Assembly (NCBI RefSeq): GCF_040361195.1
Contig: NZ_APNE01000010.1
Length of the DNA stretch: 64,000 nucleotides
From: Salinisphaera hydrothermalis
GTDB taxonomy: Bacteria > Pseudomonadota > Gammaproteobacteria > Nevskiales > Salinisphaeraceae
Strand: one strand, 5' to 3'
A model generated the notes under the pieces. It made no database searches. It saw nothing but the letters and a program-made list of their open reading frames with translations, and was not told the origin of the DNA. The translations under genes were made by a program, and so were the position numbers. Below, piece by piece: positions 34,143-42,714 of the stretch. How positions within the stretch are numbered: the first letter of the stretch is position 1; each line of letters starts with the position of its first letter.

Positions 34143-35267
34143 TCAGTCACTGCGCTCGATGGCCGGCCGGCTGGCGTTCGGCGTCGGTGCCCGCATGAGG
34201 TCGATGAATGCCCGATCGAAAGCCTTTCGATCGAGCTTCATCTGGACGGTCACGGCCGGCCCGGCGGTCTCGGGCTTGCTCTGTTTCGTCCAGGCGAGCG
34301 TATTGCCGTAACTCGGCCCGTGGCTCAGATCCGCATCCAGATATAACGTCCGTGTTTTCTTGACCAGATCCGGATGCAGCCAAGCGAGCGCGGCAATCTC
34401 GTCCCACATGTAATAGCGCTCGTTGTCGTACGCGGCCAGATACTGCGCCGCCGGGCTGTGCGACTTGGCGATCGCCGACTGCATCCGGTCCGAATACCAG
34501 CTCTGCAACGAGATATCGACCGGCGTATCGACGATTTTTCGCCAATCGGCCGTGAACACGATATCCGCGGCTTCCGGGTCGAACCAGACATTGAATTCAT
34601 GGCTGGGCGTCGTGGTGAACTCGGCGTCGTCGCTCACCGGCGAGATTGAGCCGCCCATCACCACCAGCTGCTTCGCCGTACGGGCGAAACTGGGATCGAT
34701 ACGCTGCGCCAGGGCCAGATTGGTCAACGGGCCGGCCGCGAATACCGTCACCTGCCCAGGGTGAGCATGCACCGCATCGATCAGGAAATGCGCGGCATCC
34801 TCGTGCTGCGCGCTGATCGACGGCCGCCCTTCCGGCATCGGCTGACGCGCATTCGGATCAGCCGGATAGGCATCCGGCTCGCTGCCATCGCCGCCCCACG
34901 CGCCCAGCCAGGCGATATGACCATAAAACCGTTGCTCGGCTAGCGTACGAACGCGACTGCGAACCAGCGGATGGACCGCGCCTTCGTACACCGGGATATC
35001 GCGCCGTCCGATGAGTTCGAGCATGCGCAGCGTGTGCTCGGTCTCAGCCTTCATCCAGGCGTTGCCCGTGACCATGGAAATACCCAGCACTTTCACGTCC
35101 GGCGCCTGGATCAACGCCAGCATCGAACGGATGTTGCTGCCGCCTGGCCCCGAACCATCCTGATCGATGACCACCAGCCGCGGCCCCGAGTCCGCTGCCG
35201 CCATTGCCGGCCCGGCGGTACAGATCAATGCCAGACATAGCCAGCACGCGCTCAAATAACGCCCCAT
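34143..35267 (-). CDS. Secreted nucleoside hydrolase-like protein with altered calcium motif
   Basis: 374 residues beginning with a signal peptide (MGRYLSACWLCLALICTAGP AMA), so probably periplasmic. The IUNH fold is supported by VVIDQDGS at the first strand, VLGISMVTGN, TVFAAGPLTNLALA, VVMGGS, EFNVWFDPEAADIVF and DEIAALAWLHPDLV. Normal nucleoside hydrolases begin DTDPGxDD to hold calcium and bind ribose; here it reads DQDGSGPGGSN, lacking the paired aspartates. It may be a variant subfamily, a binding protein or a catalytically changed enzyme. ATG at 35267 is set by the signal peptide and GGGAG upstream. Confidence 0.85.
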   Translation of the reverse strand: MGRYLSACWLCLALICTAGPAMAAADSGPRLVVIDQDGSGPGGSNIRSMLALIQAPDVKVLGISMVTGNAWMKAETEHTLRMLELIGRRDIPVYEGAVHPLVRSRVRTLAEQRFYGHIAWLGAWGGDGSEPDAYPADPNARQPMPEGRPSISAQHEDAAHFLIDAVHAHPGQVTVFAAGPLTNLALAQRIDPSFARTAKQLVVMGGSISPVSDDAEFTTTPSHEFNVWFDPEAADIVFTADWRKIVDTPVDISLQSWYSDRMQSAIAKSHSPAAQYLAAYDNERYYMWDEIAALAWLHPDLVKKTRTLYLDADLSHGPSYGNTLAWTKQSKPETAGPAVTVQMKLDRKAFDRAFIDLMRAPTPNASRPAIERSD

Positions 35268-35594
35268 CGCTCGCTCCCTGTCGAATACGTGATCGTTCGA
35301 CAAGCATAAATCCGACCAGAGCATGTTGCGCAGCCGAACATGGACGCGGGTGTATTAGGGCCTGTTGCCATTTCGCGCCAACACACCCGTGAACGCTTCG
35401 CGTAGCCAACACTGTCCCGCTGGGCCCGGTACGTATTCATCAGCCCAAACGACTGAACACACAGCACAAACAGAACCGGATCGAGACGCGTAGCGCCGCC
35501 GCCTGGCCCGGGACGGCAAGAAAAAGTTGCACGTTGTGACTTGGTGTTTTACTTATGCATAACACCACATCACTACATCACCAAGACAAACGAC
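35268..35594. other. Intergenic region with a relict element end and a promoter
   Basis: No gene seen apart from the control signals next to 35595. At 35356-35379 it carries a 24-bp sequence (21 of 24 identical) matching the terminal repeat of the MITE-like element at 38175-38460, bracketed by CGGGTGT (35347) and ACACCCG (35383), which could form a hairpin. Confidence 0.6.
35543..35566 (+). promoter_or_regulatory. Candidate YtrA operator GGTG-N16-CACC
   Basis: GGTG at 35543-35546 and CACC at 35563-35566 with exactly 16 bp between; the arms extend to GGTGTT/AACACC. It overlaps a likely promoter (TTGTGA 35534-35539, CATAAC 35558-35563) and precedes an operon that includes a YtrA-type GntR regulator. 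From memory, this spacing is the operator described for a xanthomonad YtrA. Confidence 0.6.
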
Positions 35595-35912
35595 ATGAAA
35601 CACGCTACATTGCACTCCTTGGCTGGCCTGGCCTGTCTTTTAGCGGTTTCCATGGCCTCGGCGGCGCCGGATTCCGGTAGCACCGCTTCAATCGGACCGA
35701 TCGCGTTCGACCACGGGATCCCGGTATTCGAGCTGCCGACCCTGGCGGTCACGCCGACCTACGAACAATCGAAGCCCGCGCGCATCGCGCGTGATGGCAA
35801 GACAGCCCCACCGGGCACGCCGGCCGACGACAATAGGCCGCGCCAGCGCGGTACGGCATCCGGCACACCGGATATGGCGTGCTATACCCCGATGCGCGTG
35901 GTCGTGCGTTGA
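35595..35912 (+). CDS. Small secreted protein of the YtrA operon
   Basis: 105 residues: signal peptide MKHATLHSLAGLACLLAVSM ASA, then an 80-residue low-complexity mature part rich in Pro, Thr, Arg and Gly with one cysteine (DMACYTPMRVVVR). No domain recognised. It is the first gene behind the GGTG-N16-CACC site and 36 bp upstream of the GntR gene, so it is probably part of that operon and may be the stress effector or a cargo. Confidence 0.7.
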   Translation: MKHATLHSLAGLACLLAVSMASAAPDSGSTASIGPIAFDHGIPVFELPTLAVTPTYEQSKPARIARDGKTAPPGTPADDNRPRQRGTASGTPDMACYTPMRVVVR

Positions 35913-35948
35913 TCATGCGTTGGCAATCACACTGGCAGCGGACTGTTC

Positions 35949-36317
35949 ATGCCCGAACGCTGGAACGACAACGAGCCGATCTATCGTCAGCTGCGCGCCC
36001 GCGTGGTCGCGATGATTCTCGACGGGCGGCTGGCCGAAACCGATGCACTGCCATCGGTGCGCCAGGTCGCGGCCGACTATCAGATCAACCCGCTGACCGT
36101 ATCCAAGGCCTATCAATCGCTGGTCGAAGACAATCTGGTGGAAAAACGCCGGGGGTTGGGGATGTTCGTACGCGAAGGCGCCCGCGAGCACCTGCTGGCC
36201 TCCGAGCGCGACCGGTTCGTCAACGAGGAATGGCCGGCGATCCGTGCTCGTATCGATCGGCTCGGCCTGGACCCGGCGATGCTTCTCGCCACGCCTACCC
36301 AGGATAGTTCGTCATGA
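35949..36317 (+). CDS. GntR-family regulator, YtrA subfamily
   Basis: 122 residues. Winged helix PIYRQLRARVVAMILDGRLA, PSVRQVAADYQINPLTVSKAYQ, LVEKRRGLGMFV, followed by only about 45 residues of helical dimerisation region, the size typical of YtrA repressors that control adjacent ABC transporters. The ATPase start overlaps its stop (ATGA). Likely an autorepressor acting at 35543-35566. Confidence 0.92.
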   Translation: MPERWNDNEPIYRQLRARVVAMILDGRLAETDALPSVRQVAADYQINPLTVSKAYQSLVEDNLVEKRRGLGMFVREGAREHLLASERDRFVNEEWPAIRARIDRLGLDPAMLLATPTQDSSS

Positions 36318-37195
36318 GCGATACCCCGGTCATCGAGGCGCGCGGCGTCGGGAAGCGCTTTCAGCGCAAGGTCGCCCTCGCCGATATCGATCTGAAGATC
36401 ATCAGTGGACGCATCGTCGGACTGATCGGCCCCAACGGGGCGGGCAAAACGACCCTTCTCAACCGGTTGCTCGGCTTGTCCGGCGGCGACGGCACGCTGC
36501 GTGTGCTGGGCCACGACCCGATCCGCGAGCGTGACGCGCTCATGCGCGATGTCTGTTTCATTTCCGATGTCGCCACCCTGCCCCGCTGGTTGCGCGTACG
36601 CGAGGCCGTATCGCTGGTCGGCGGTCTGCACCCCCGGTTCTCCGCCGAGCGCTGCGCGCGTTTTCTCGCCCGCTCGTCACTGGATCCGAACACCCGCGTA
36701 AGCCAGCTTTCCAAGGGCATGACGGTACAGCTGCATCTTGCACTGATCATGGCGATCGATGCGCGCCTGCTCGTGCTCGACGAGCCGACCCTCGGGCTCG
36801 ATCTGCTGTTCCGGCGGGCGTTCTACGACAACCTGCTCGGCGACTACTTCGACGAGAACCGCACCATTCTGGTCACCACGCATCAGGTCGAGGAGATCGA
36901 GAACATCCTCACCGACGTCATCTTCCTGCGCGACGGCCGCAAGATTCTGGACGCCTCGATGGACGAACTGGCCGAGCGCTTCGTCGAGATCCATGTCGCG
37001 CCGGCCGAACTCGACGCCGCGCGGGCACTCGGGCCAATCGGCGAACGCCGCCTGCTCGGCGCCCATGCCCTGATCTTCGATCGCGAGGCGGCGGCCGATA
37101 CCAATGCCCTCGCAGCAATCGACGACAATCCGCGAACCCCGGCCCTGGCCGATCTGTTCACCGCCTGCATGAACAACCACGAGGCCCGCGCATGA
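36314..37195 (+). CDS. ABC transporter ATP-binding protein
   Basis: 293 residues. Walker A GPNGAGKTT, signature VSQLSKGM (an LSxG variant: LSKGM), Walker B LLVLDEPTLGLD and H-loop VTTHQ are all present. The YtrB/CcmA-like class commonly pairs with YtrA regulators. 4-bp overlaps with both neighbours. Confidence 0.94.
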   Translation: MSDTPVIEARGVGKRFQRKVALADIDLKIISGRIVGLIGPNGAGKTTLLNRLLGLSGGDGTLRVLGHDPIRERDALMRDVCFISDVATLPRWLRVREAVSLVGGLHPRFSAERCARFLARSSLDPNTRVSQLSKGMTVQLHLALIMAIDARLLVLDEPTLGLDLLFRRAFYDNLLGDYFDENRTILVTTHQVEEIENILTDVIFLRDGRKILDASMDELAERFVEIHVAPAELDAARALGPIGERRLLGAHALIFDREAAADTNALAAIDDNPRTPALADLFTACMNNHEARA

Positions 37196-38127
37196 ACTCC
37201 GCCTGGCACAACATCGCGTGGCTGTTGCGACGCGAGACCATGGAGCATCGCCGGCTACTCTATGCGCCGGCGATACTCGGCGGGGTCGTGATCGGGCTGA
37301 ATCTGATCATGCTGGTCATCGGCCTGATCAACCACACGCGTACGAGCATCCGGATCCAGTTCGAAAGCGGCAGCGTGCTCAATGCGCTCGCTCTCAAGCT
37401 CAACACGCTCGACCCGGGCGAGATGGCGGACCTCGGGCAGGCAATCGCGCTACTGCTGCTCGCCGTACTGCTGCTGTTCCTGCTCGCCTTCGGAGCGGCA
37501 ACCCTGAATTACGCGCTGGGCTGTCTGTTCGAGGAGCGTCGCGATCGCAGCATCCTGTTCTGGAAATCGCTGCCGACCACCGACGGCCAGAGCGTCGCGG
37601 CCAAGGCTCTGATCGCCATGCTCGCCCTGCCGGTGCTCTACACCGTGGCCGCACTCATCACCGGTTGGGTGACGATCAGCACGTATCTCCTGTTGTTGCT
37701 TGGCTCGGGCGCTAGCGCCGCCCAGCTGCTTGCCGAAACCCATCTCGGCGCAACCACCGCGCTCACCCTGGCCGCGCTGCCGATCTACATCCTCACCATC
37801 GCCCCGGTCACCGGTTGGATGATGCTGTGCTCGGCCGTATCACGACGTCATCCAATGCTGATGGCGATCCTCGTACCCGCCCTGTTCGCCGTGCTCGGGG
37901 CGCTCGGCCTGCCAAACCCGGTCTGGCATCTACTCGTGGGCCAGATTCTGCCGACCGGCTATACCGCCGCGCTGTCTTCGCTCGGCCATGCTGGCGGATT
38001 CCAGCACGCGCTGGCGCTCCTGTATCGCCCGCTGGCCACACTCGATCTCTGGCTCGGCCTGGTCTTCGCCGTCGCCTGCCTCGTCGGGGCGACCGTGTAT
38101 CGCCACCGGTGCACGACGCTCGTCTGA
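37192..38127 (+). CDS. ABC transporter permease of the YtrA operon
   Basis: 311 residues with six or seven membrane segments (for example ILGGVVIGLNLIMLVIGLI, AIALLLLAVLLLFLLAFGA, ILTIAPVTGWMML). The cytoplasmic loop CLFEERRDRSILFWKSLPTT is typical of ABC-2 type permeases. With the ATPase it would form an exporter; in relatives such systems respond to envelope-active antibiotics. Starts in an ATGA overlap. Confidence 0.9.
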   Translation: MNSAWHNIAWLLRRETMEHRRLLYAPAILGGVVIGLNLIMLVIGLINHTRTSIRIQFESGSVLNALALKLNTLDPGEMADLGQAIALLLLAVLLLFLLAFGAATLNYALGCLFEERRDRSILFWKSLPTTDGQSVAAKALIAMLALPVLYTVAALITGWVTISTYLLLLLGSGASAAQLLAETHLGATTALTLAALPIYILTIAPVTGWMMLCSAVSRRHPMLMAILVPALFAVLGALGLPNPVWHLLVGQILPTGYTAALSSLGHAGGFQHALALLYRPLATLDLWLGLVFAVACLVGATVYRHRCTTLV

Positions 38128-38174
38128 CCGCCGCGGTCTGCCGGGCGAGTAGTCAAGCCTCGCGCGATCCCCCC

Positions 38175-38460
38175 TAGGGCCTGTTGCCGTTTCGTGCGGG
38201 CCCGCGTTGGCGTCCGCAAATCGTGTCCGGCAAGGCGCGAGTCGCCGCGTCGTGGGGTGCCACGACCCAGACTCGCAACGCCGCCGGGCGCCCCTGGTTA
38301 ATTTTTTATGGGCGGCCCAACCCAAAGGGACAAGTGCTGTTTTGCGGCAATACAGCGTTTTCGCTCTCTCGCGTAGACCCACTACGCCGCGTTCGCTACG
38401 CCTCGTCTTGCCGCAAAACAGCGCTTGGCGCGGACTCGCACGAAACGGCAACAGGCCCTA
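38175..38460. mobile_element. MITE-like element with 24-bp perfect terminal inverted repeats
   Basis: 286 bp. Ends 38175-38198 and 38437-38460 are perfect inverted copies, beginning TAGGGCCTGTTGCC; the outer TA may be a target duplication. A nested inverted repeat, 20 bp with one mismatch, lies at 38331-38350 and 38408-38427. No open frame of transposase type inside. Relict ends of the same family occur at 35356-35379 and 62763-62791. Confidence 0.75.
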
Positions 38461-38503
38461 AGGTAGGGCACACGCCGTTGACGGCATTTTAGGGAGAATC
38501 GCA

Positions 38504-39220
38504 ATGCAGGGTTTTTTACGCATGACGGCCGCGGCAGCGGCCGTGGCGCTTGTCGCTGGCTGTGCCACCACCAGCCAGAAAGACAACTACACCGAGAAAC
38601 TGCAGAAGCAGGCCACCCTGGCCGGGCGGGCCGCGACCGTGCTGCAACAACAGATGCTGCAGCCCAGCCAGCGTCGTATCCCCAAGGATCTGGTCGACAA
38701 GGCACGCTGTATCGCGGTGTTCCCCAAAGTCACCCAGGCTGGATTCATCGTCGGCGGCCAGCGCGGCCGCGGGCTGATCAGCTGCCGCCAGCGCTCGGGC
38801 AATTTCACCAACGCGCCGCCAGCGGTCTATACCTTGTCCGCCGCCAGCATCGGCCTACAGGCCGGCGCAGCGCAGCGCGCGGTGGTGCTGTTGTTTACCA
38901 CGCAGCAAAGCGTGCGCGCGGTGCTGGATTCGCTGGTCAAGCTGGGCTCGCAGGTCAGCGTGTCGGCCGGGCCGACCGGATATGACCGGAGTGTGGATAC
39001 CGCGGCCCCGATCGTCGCCTATGGCATTGCCAAGAAAGGCTTGTATGCCGGCCTGAACCTGGGCGGCGGCAAGGTCGCCTTCGATACCGAGGCCAACACC
39101 GCCATCTACGGCCCGAATCCGGATCCGCGCAAGGTCCTGCTACAGACCGACCGCGTGCCGCAGTCGATGCAGACCTATGTGAACGCGCTGGAATCGTTCA
39201 CCCGCCACGACGGCAGCTGA
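38504..39220 (+). CDS. YSC84/SYLF-domain lipoprotein
   Basis: 238 residues with lipoprotein signal MQGFLRMTAAAAAVALVAGC. The SYLF lipid-binding domain covers roughly residues 60-220: CIAVFPKVTQAGFIVGGQRG, FTTQQSVRAVL, and a C-terminal GLYAGLNLGGGKVAFDTEANTAIYG-like segment, all typical. Bacterial members are periplasmic or outer-membrane lipoproteins of unclear role in the envelope. Confidence 0.9.
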   Translation: MQGFLRMTAAAAAVALVAGCATTSQKDNYTEKLQKQATLAGRAATVLQQQMLQPSQRRIPKDLVDKARCIAVFPKVTQAGFIVGGQRGRGLISCRQRSGNFTNAPPAVYTLSAASIGLQAGAAQRAVVLLFTTQQSVRAVLDSLVKLGSQVSVSAGPTGYDRSVDTAAPIVAYGIAKKGLYAGLNLGGGKVAFDTEANTAIYGPNPDPRKVLLQTDRVPQSMQTYVNALESFTRHDGS

Positions 39221-39237
39221 GGCCGCTTCGATAACGC

Positions 39238-39259
39238 CCGGGCGCCGAACGGCGCCCGG
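39238..39259. terminator. Strong hairpin between YSC84 gene and nadA
   Basis: Ten-base arms CCGGGCGCCG (39238-39247) and CGGCGCCCGG (39250-39259), between convergent genes. No T-tract on either side. Confidence 0.5.
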
Positions 39260-39273
39260 ATGTCGATCCGCGA

Positions 39274-40221
39274 TCAGCCGATCGCCAGCATGCGATCGAT
39301 CGGCCGGCGGGCCGCATCGGCTAGTGCGGCATCCACCTTCACTTCATAACGATCGTAGGCCAGCGCATCGCGCAGCTTCGCCAGCGTGGTCAACTTCATG
39401 TATTCGCAGACCGAATGCTCGCTCGCCGGGTGAAAGGTCTTGTCCGGGTTTTCTTTTTTCATCCGATGCAGAATGCCGGTCTCGGTGGCGACCACGAACT
39501 CCTTGGCTTCGGACTCGTGGGCGTGCGTGAGCATGCCGCTGGTCGAATGGATGTGGGCGTCCTTGCAGTCGAAGCTCATCGCCGAATTCATCATGCAGGC
39601 GGTCGAACAGCCGCATTCCGGGTGGATGAGGATCTCGGCGTTCGGGTACTCGCGCTGCTTGGCGGCCAGGTTCATGTCGCCGATCTTTTCGTGCACGTGG
39701 CAGGAGCCCGGCCAGATATGCAGCTTGCGTCCAGTCATCATCTCGACGTAGGTGCCGAGGAAGCGGTCCGGCAGGAACAGGATCTCTTCGTCTTCCGGGA
39801 TCGCCTCGATCACCTGCACGGCGTTGGATGACGTCACGCAGTAGTCGCATTCGGCCTTGATCGCTGCGGACGTGTTCACGTAAGCCACGACGGTCGCGCC
39901 CGGATGCTCGGCCTTCCAGGTCTGAAGCTGTTCCAGCGTTATGCTCTCGGCCAGCGAACAGCCGGCATTGAGATCGGGAATGAGCACGGTCTTGTCCGGC
40001 GAGATGATGGACGCCGTCTCGGCCATGAAGTGCACGCCGCAGAAGACGATCACGTCAGCGTCGGTGGCCGCGGCCTGACGCGACAGGCCGAGTGAATCGC
40101 CAAGATAGTCGCAGATGTCCTGGATCTCGGGTCGCTCGTAGTTATGCGCCAGAATAACGGCGTTCTTCGCGGCCTTGAGCCGCTGGATGTCGGCAACGAG
40201 TTGTTCGTGTTCGGTCGTCAT
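39274..40221 (-). CDS. nadA: Quinolinate synthase NadA
   Basis: [4Fe-4S] enzyme that condenses iminoaspartate and dihydroxyacetone phosphate to quinolinate. 315 residues; ATG at 40221 (MTTEHEQLVADI). Family landmarks: VILAHNYERPEIQDI, VIFCGVHFMAETA, PDLNAGCSLAES, YVNTSAAIKAECDYCVTSSNA, LPDRFLGTYV, IHPECGCS and GMLTHAHES. Cluster cysteines are in GCS, DYC and PECGCS. Last gene of nadB-nadC-nadA. Confidence 0.96.
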   Translation of the reverse strand: MTTEHEQLVADIQRLKAAKNAVILAHNYERPEIQDICDYLGDSLGLSRQAAATDADVIVFCGVHFMAETASIISPDKTVLIPDLNAGCSLAESITLEQLQTWKAEHPGATVVAYVNTSAAIKAECDYCVTSSNAVQVIEAIPEDEEILFLPDRFLGTYVEMMTGRKLHIWPGSCHVHEKIGDMNLAAKQREYPNAEILIHPECGCSTACMMNSAMSFDCKDAHIHSTSGMLTHAHESEAKEFVVATETGILHRMKKENPDKTFHPASEHSVCEYMKLTTLAKLRDALAYDRYEVKVDAALADAARRPIDRMLAIG

Positions 40222-40288
40222 GATGATGAATGCCCTCGCGGCTCGCAGCACGCCAATCGCATCAGGCGATCGACATCAATACGAGCGA

Positions 40289-41155
40289 TTAAATGCGATC
40301 GATGCGCTGGCTGATGTCGAATGCGATCACCGAATGGGTGAGCGCGCCGATCGAGATGAAGTCCACGCCCGTGGCGGCGATGGTGACGATGTTGTCGCGT
40401 CCGACGTTGCCGGAGGCCTCGAGCCTGGCGCGGCCGGCCGTGCGTTCGACTGCCAAGACCATGGTCTCGGGCGCCATGTTGTCGAGCATGATCATCTCGA
40501 CGCCGGCGGCCAACGCCTCGTCGAGCTCGTCGAGCGTCGTGGTTTCGACCTCGATGCCGATGTCCGGCGCATGAGCCCGCACGGCGGCGACCGCTGCCGT
40601 AATACCGCCGGCGGCGACGATATGGTTGTCCTTGATCATGGCCAGATCGTAGAGCCCGGCGCGATGATTCACGCCGCCGCCGATGGCCACGGCTTTCTTG
40701 TCCAGATCGCGCAGGCCGGGAACCGTCTTGCGGGTATCCAGAATCCGGGCCGGATGCTCGGCGATCAGCTCGACATAGCCACGCGTGGCGGTCGCGATGC
40801 CGGACATGCGCTGGGCGATGTTCAGGGCCGTGCGCTCGCCGGTGAGCACGGCCCGCCCGGCGCCCTCGAACGTCACCAGCTCGGTGCCGGCGACCACGGC
40901 CTCGCCCTCGGCCACGGCCGCGCGCCAGTCCAGCGCCGGGTCGAGCCGCCGGAACACGGCCTCGGCCTCGGCCAGCCCCGCCACTACACCATCGGCCTTG
41001 GCGACCCAGCGCGCCGCGACCGGCGCGCTGGCGTCCAGCACAGCGTCGGTGGTGACGTCGCCGGTACGCACATCCTCGGCCAGCCAACGATCGATGCGAT
41101 CGAGATCGATCGCCGTTTCAATGGCAGATTCGATGGAATTCGATGCCTGGCTCAT
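40289..41155 (-). CDS. nadC: Quinolinate phosphoribosyltransferase NadC
   Basis: Converts quinolinate and PRPP to nicotinate mononucleotide. 288 residues. VRTGDVTTDAVL at the start, GERTALNIAQRMSGIAT, ILDTRKTVPGLR, the active-site NHRAGLYDLAMIKDNH, and VETTTLDE, MIMLDNMAPE, ASGNVGRDN are clear. The 5' end overlaps nadB by 4 bp; nadA follows after 67 bp. Confidence 0.97.
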   Translation of the reverse strand: MSQASNSIESAIETAIDLDRIDRWLAEDVRTGDVTTDAVLDASAPVAARWVAKADGVVAGLAEAEAVFRRLDPALDWRAAVAEGEAVVAGTELVTFEGAGRAVLTGERTALNIAQRMSGIATATRGYVELIAEHPARILDTRKTVPGLRDLDKKAVAIGGGVNHRAGLYDLAMIKDNHIVAAGGITAAVAAVRAHAPDIGIEVETTTLDELDEALAAGVEMIMLDNMAPETMVLAVERTAGRARLEASGNVGRDNIVTIAATGVDFISIGALTHSVIAFDISQRIDRI

Positions 41156-42714
41156 GAAGTCACCGATGCAAAAGCGGCCCGACCACGCGCGGCGGCGCCG
41201 GCCCGCGTATCGCGCCGCCGATGGACGCCGACGCTGACGTTACGTGCCAGGGCCGCGCGCGCGATAGCGCCGGCCAGGCCGTGGATATGACGATCGAGCG
41301 AGGAAAAATATTCCGGCACGCCCGCGATCGGCGACGACTCGGCACGCGCGGCCTCGATCGCGGTCAACGCGGCTTCCAGCCCGGCTCGCTCGCGTTCGAG
41401 TCCGACGTGGCGCATCATCAGCGCCGCCAGCTCGCGGCGTCGCCTCATGAAACGATCGCGGCGCGCCGGATCGACCACGAGCGCATGGCCGGGCTCGACC
41501 GCGACCCGGCGGGGCCTGTCGCGTTCGGCCGCATGCGCCACCGCGCGATGTCCGAACACCAGACATTCCAGCAACGAATTGCTGGCCAGTCGATTCGCGC
41601 CGTGCACGCCGGTGACCGCGACCTCGCCGGCGGCATACAGCCCCGGCACGTCGGTCGCGCCGTGACGATCGGTGGCCACGCCGCCGATGCAATAGTGGGC
41701 TGCCGGCGCGACCGGAACCGGCTCGCGTCGCGCGTCGATGCCGCGTTCGGCGATCGCGGCCATGATGAAGCCGAAGGACTGTTCCAGCATCGCCGGATCG
41801 AGATGGCGCAGATCCAGCCCGACATACGGCTGGTGCTGACGCCCGATCTCGGCCGTAATAGCCGCGGCGACGGCATCACGCGGGGCCAGTTCGGCACCGG
41901 GCGCATCCGCCAGGAACCGTTCGCCGGCCTCGTTGACCAGCGTCGCACCGGCCCCGCGCAGCGCTTCGCTGATGAGAAACGTCCGCCCCTCGCGCTCGTA
42001 GAAGGCGGTCGGGTGGAACTGAACGAATTCCAGATCGATGCAACGCGCGCCGGCGTCGTAGGCCAGACCCAATCCGACCCCGAGAGCACCGGGCGGGTTG
42101 GTCGTGCGCTCGAACAACGCCGAATAACCGCCGGTGGCCAGAATCGTCGCGGGCGACCGCACGATCAGTGAGCCGCCCGTATCGCGGCGATGAATCCGAG
42201 CGCCCGCGCAATCGCCTGCCGCATCACGCAACAGCCGATGCGCAAACCCGTGCTCGACCACAGTGACCGTGGCGCAATCGCGAATCCGTTCGATCAGGAA
42301 GTCGACCAGCGCTTTGCCGGTCTGAACACCCAAGGCGTGCAGGATACGGTGATGAGAATGGCCGCCTTCCAGACCCCGCCGCAGGCGGCCGTCGGCTTGG
42401 CGGTCGAACGGCATGCCGGCGGCGATCAACGCGCGCACAGCGGCCGCGCCCTCGGCGACCAGCAATTCCACCGCCGCGCGATCGCATAGCCCGCGGCCGG
42501 CGGCGAGCGTATCGGCGACATGCGCTTCCAGCGTGTCGTCGTCGGTCGTGACCGCGGCGATGCCGCCCTGGGCCCAATAGCTGCTGCCGGAGGCCAGCGC
42601 GCCGTCGGTGACCAGAATCACACGACCGAGCGCGGCCGCCTGCCAAGCCGCATAAAGGCCGGCCGCGCCGCTGCCCAGCACCAGGAAATCACAATCCAGG
42701 GTGTCCACTGTCAC
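41152..42714 (-). CDS. nadB: L-aspartate oxidase NadB
   Basis: FAD enzyme oxidising L-aspartate to iminoaspartate, first step of NAD synthesis. 520 residues. Rossmann motif LVLGSGAAGLYAAWQAA, SYWAQGGIAAV (flavin contact), EGGHSHHRILHALGVQTG, QFHPTAFYEREGRTFLISEALRGAG split across the substrate site, HYCIGGVATDRHGAT and GANRLASNSLLE. GTG at 42714 (another at 42708) gives the usual length; the frame upstream is not conserved. Heads the nadB-nadC-nadA operon. Confidence 0.95.
   Translation of the reverse strand: MTVDTLDCDFLVLGSGAAGLYAAWQAAALGRVILVTDGALASGSSYWAQGGIAAVTTDDDTLEAHVADTLAAGRGLCDRAAVELLVAEGAAAVRALIAAGMPFDRQADGRLRRGLEGGHSHHRILHALGVQTGKALVDFLIERIRDCATVTVVEHGFAHRLLRDAAGDCAGARIHRRDTGGSLIVRSPATILATGGYSALFERTTNPPGALGVGLGLAYDAGARCIDLEFVQFHPTAFYEREGRTFLISEALRGAGATLVNEAGERFLADAPGAELAPRDAVAAAITAEIGRQHQPYVGLDLRHLDPAMLEQSFGFIMAAIAERGIDARREPVPVAPAAHYCIGGVATDRHGATDVPGLYAAGEVAVTGVHGANRLASNSLLECLVFGHRAVAHAAERDRPRRVAVEPGHALVVDPARRDRFMRRRRELAALMMRHVGLERERAGLEAALTAIEAARAESSPIAGVPEYFSSLDRHIHGLAGAIARAALARNVSVGVHRRRDTRAGAAARGRAAFASVTS

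Noticed and set aside
38175..38460. Rho-independent terminator of the YtrA operon permease
   Set aside because: The long inverted repeats are 24-bp perfect ends 286 bp apart with related ends elsewhere, which fits a mobile element better; there is no T-tract.
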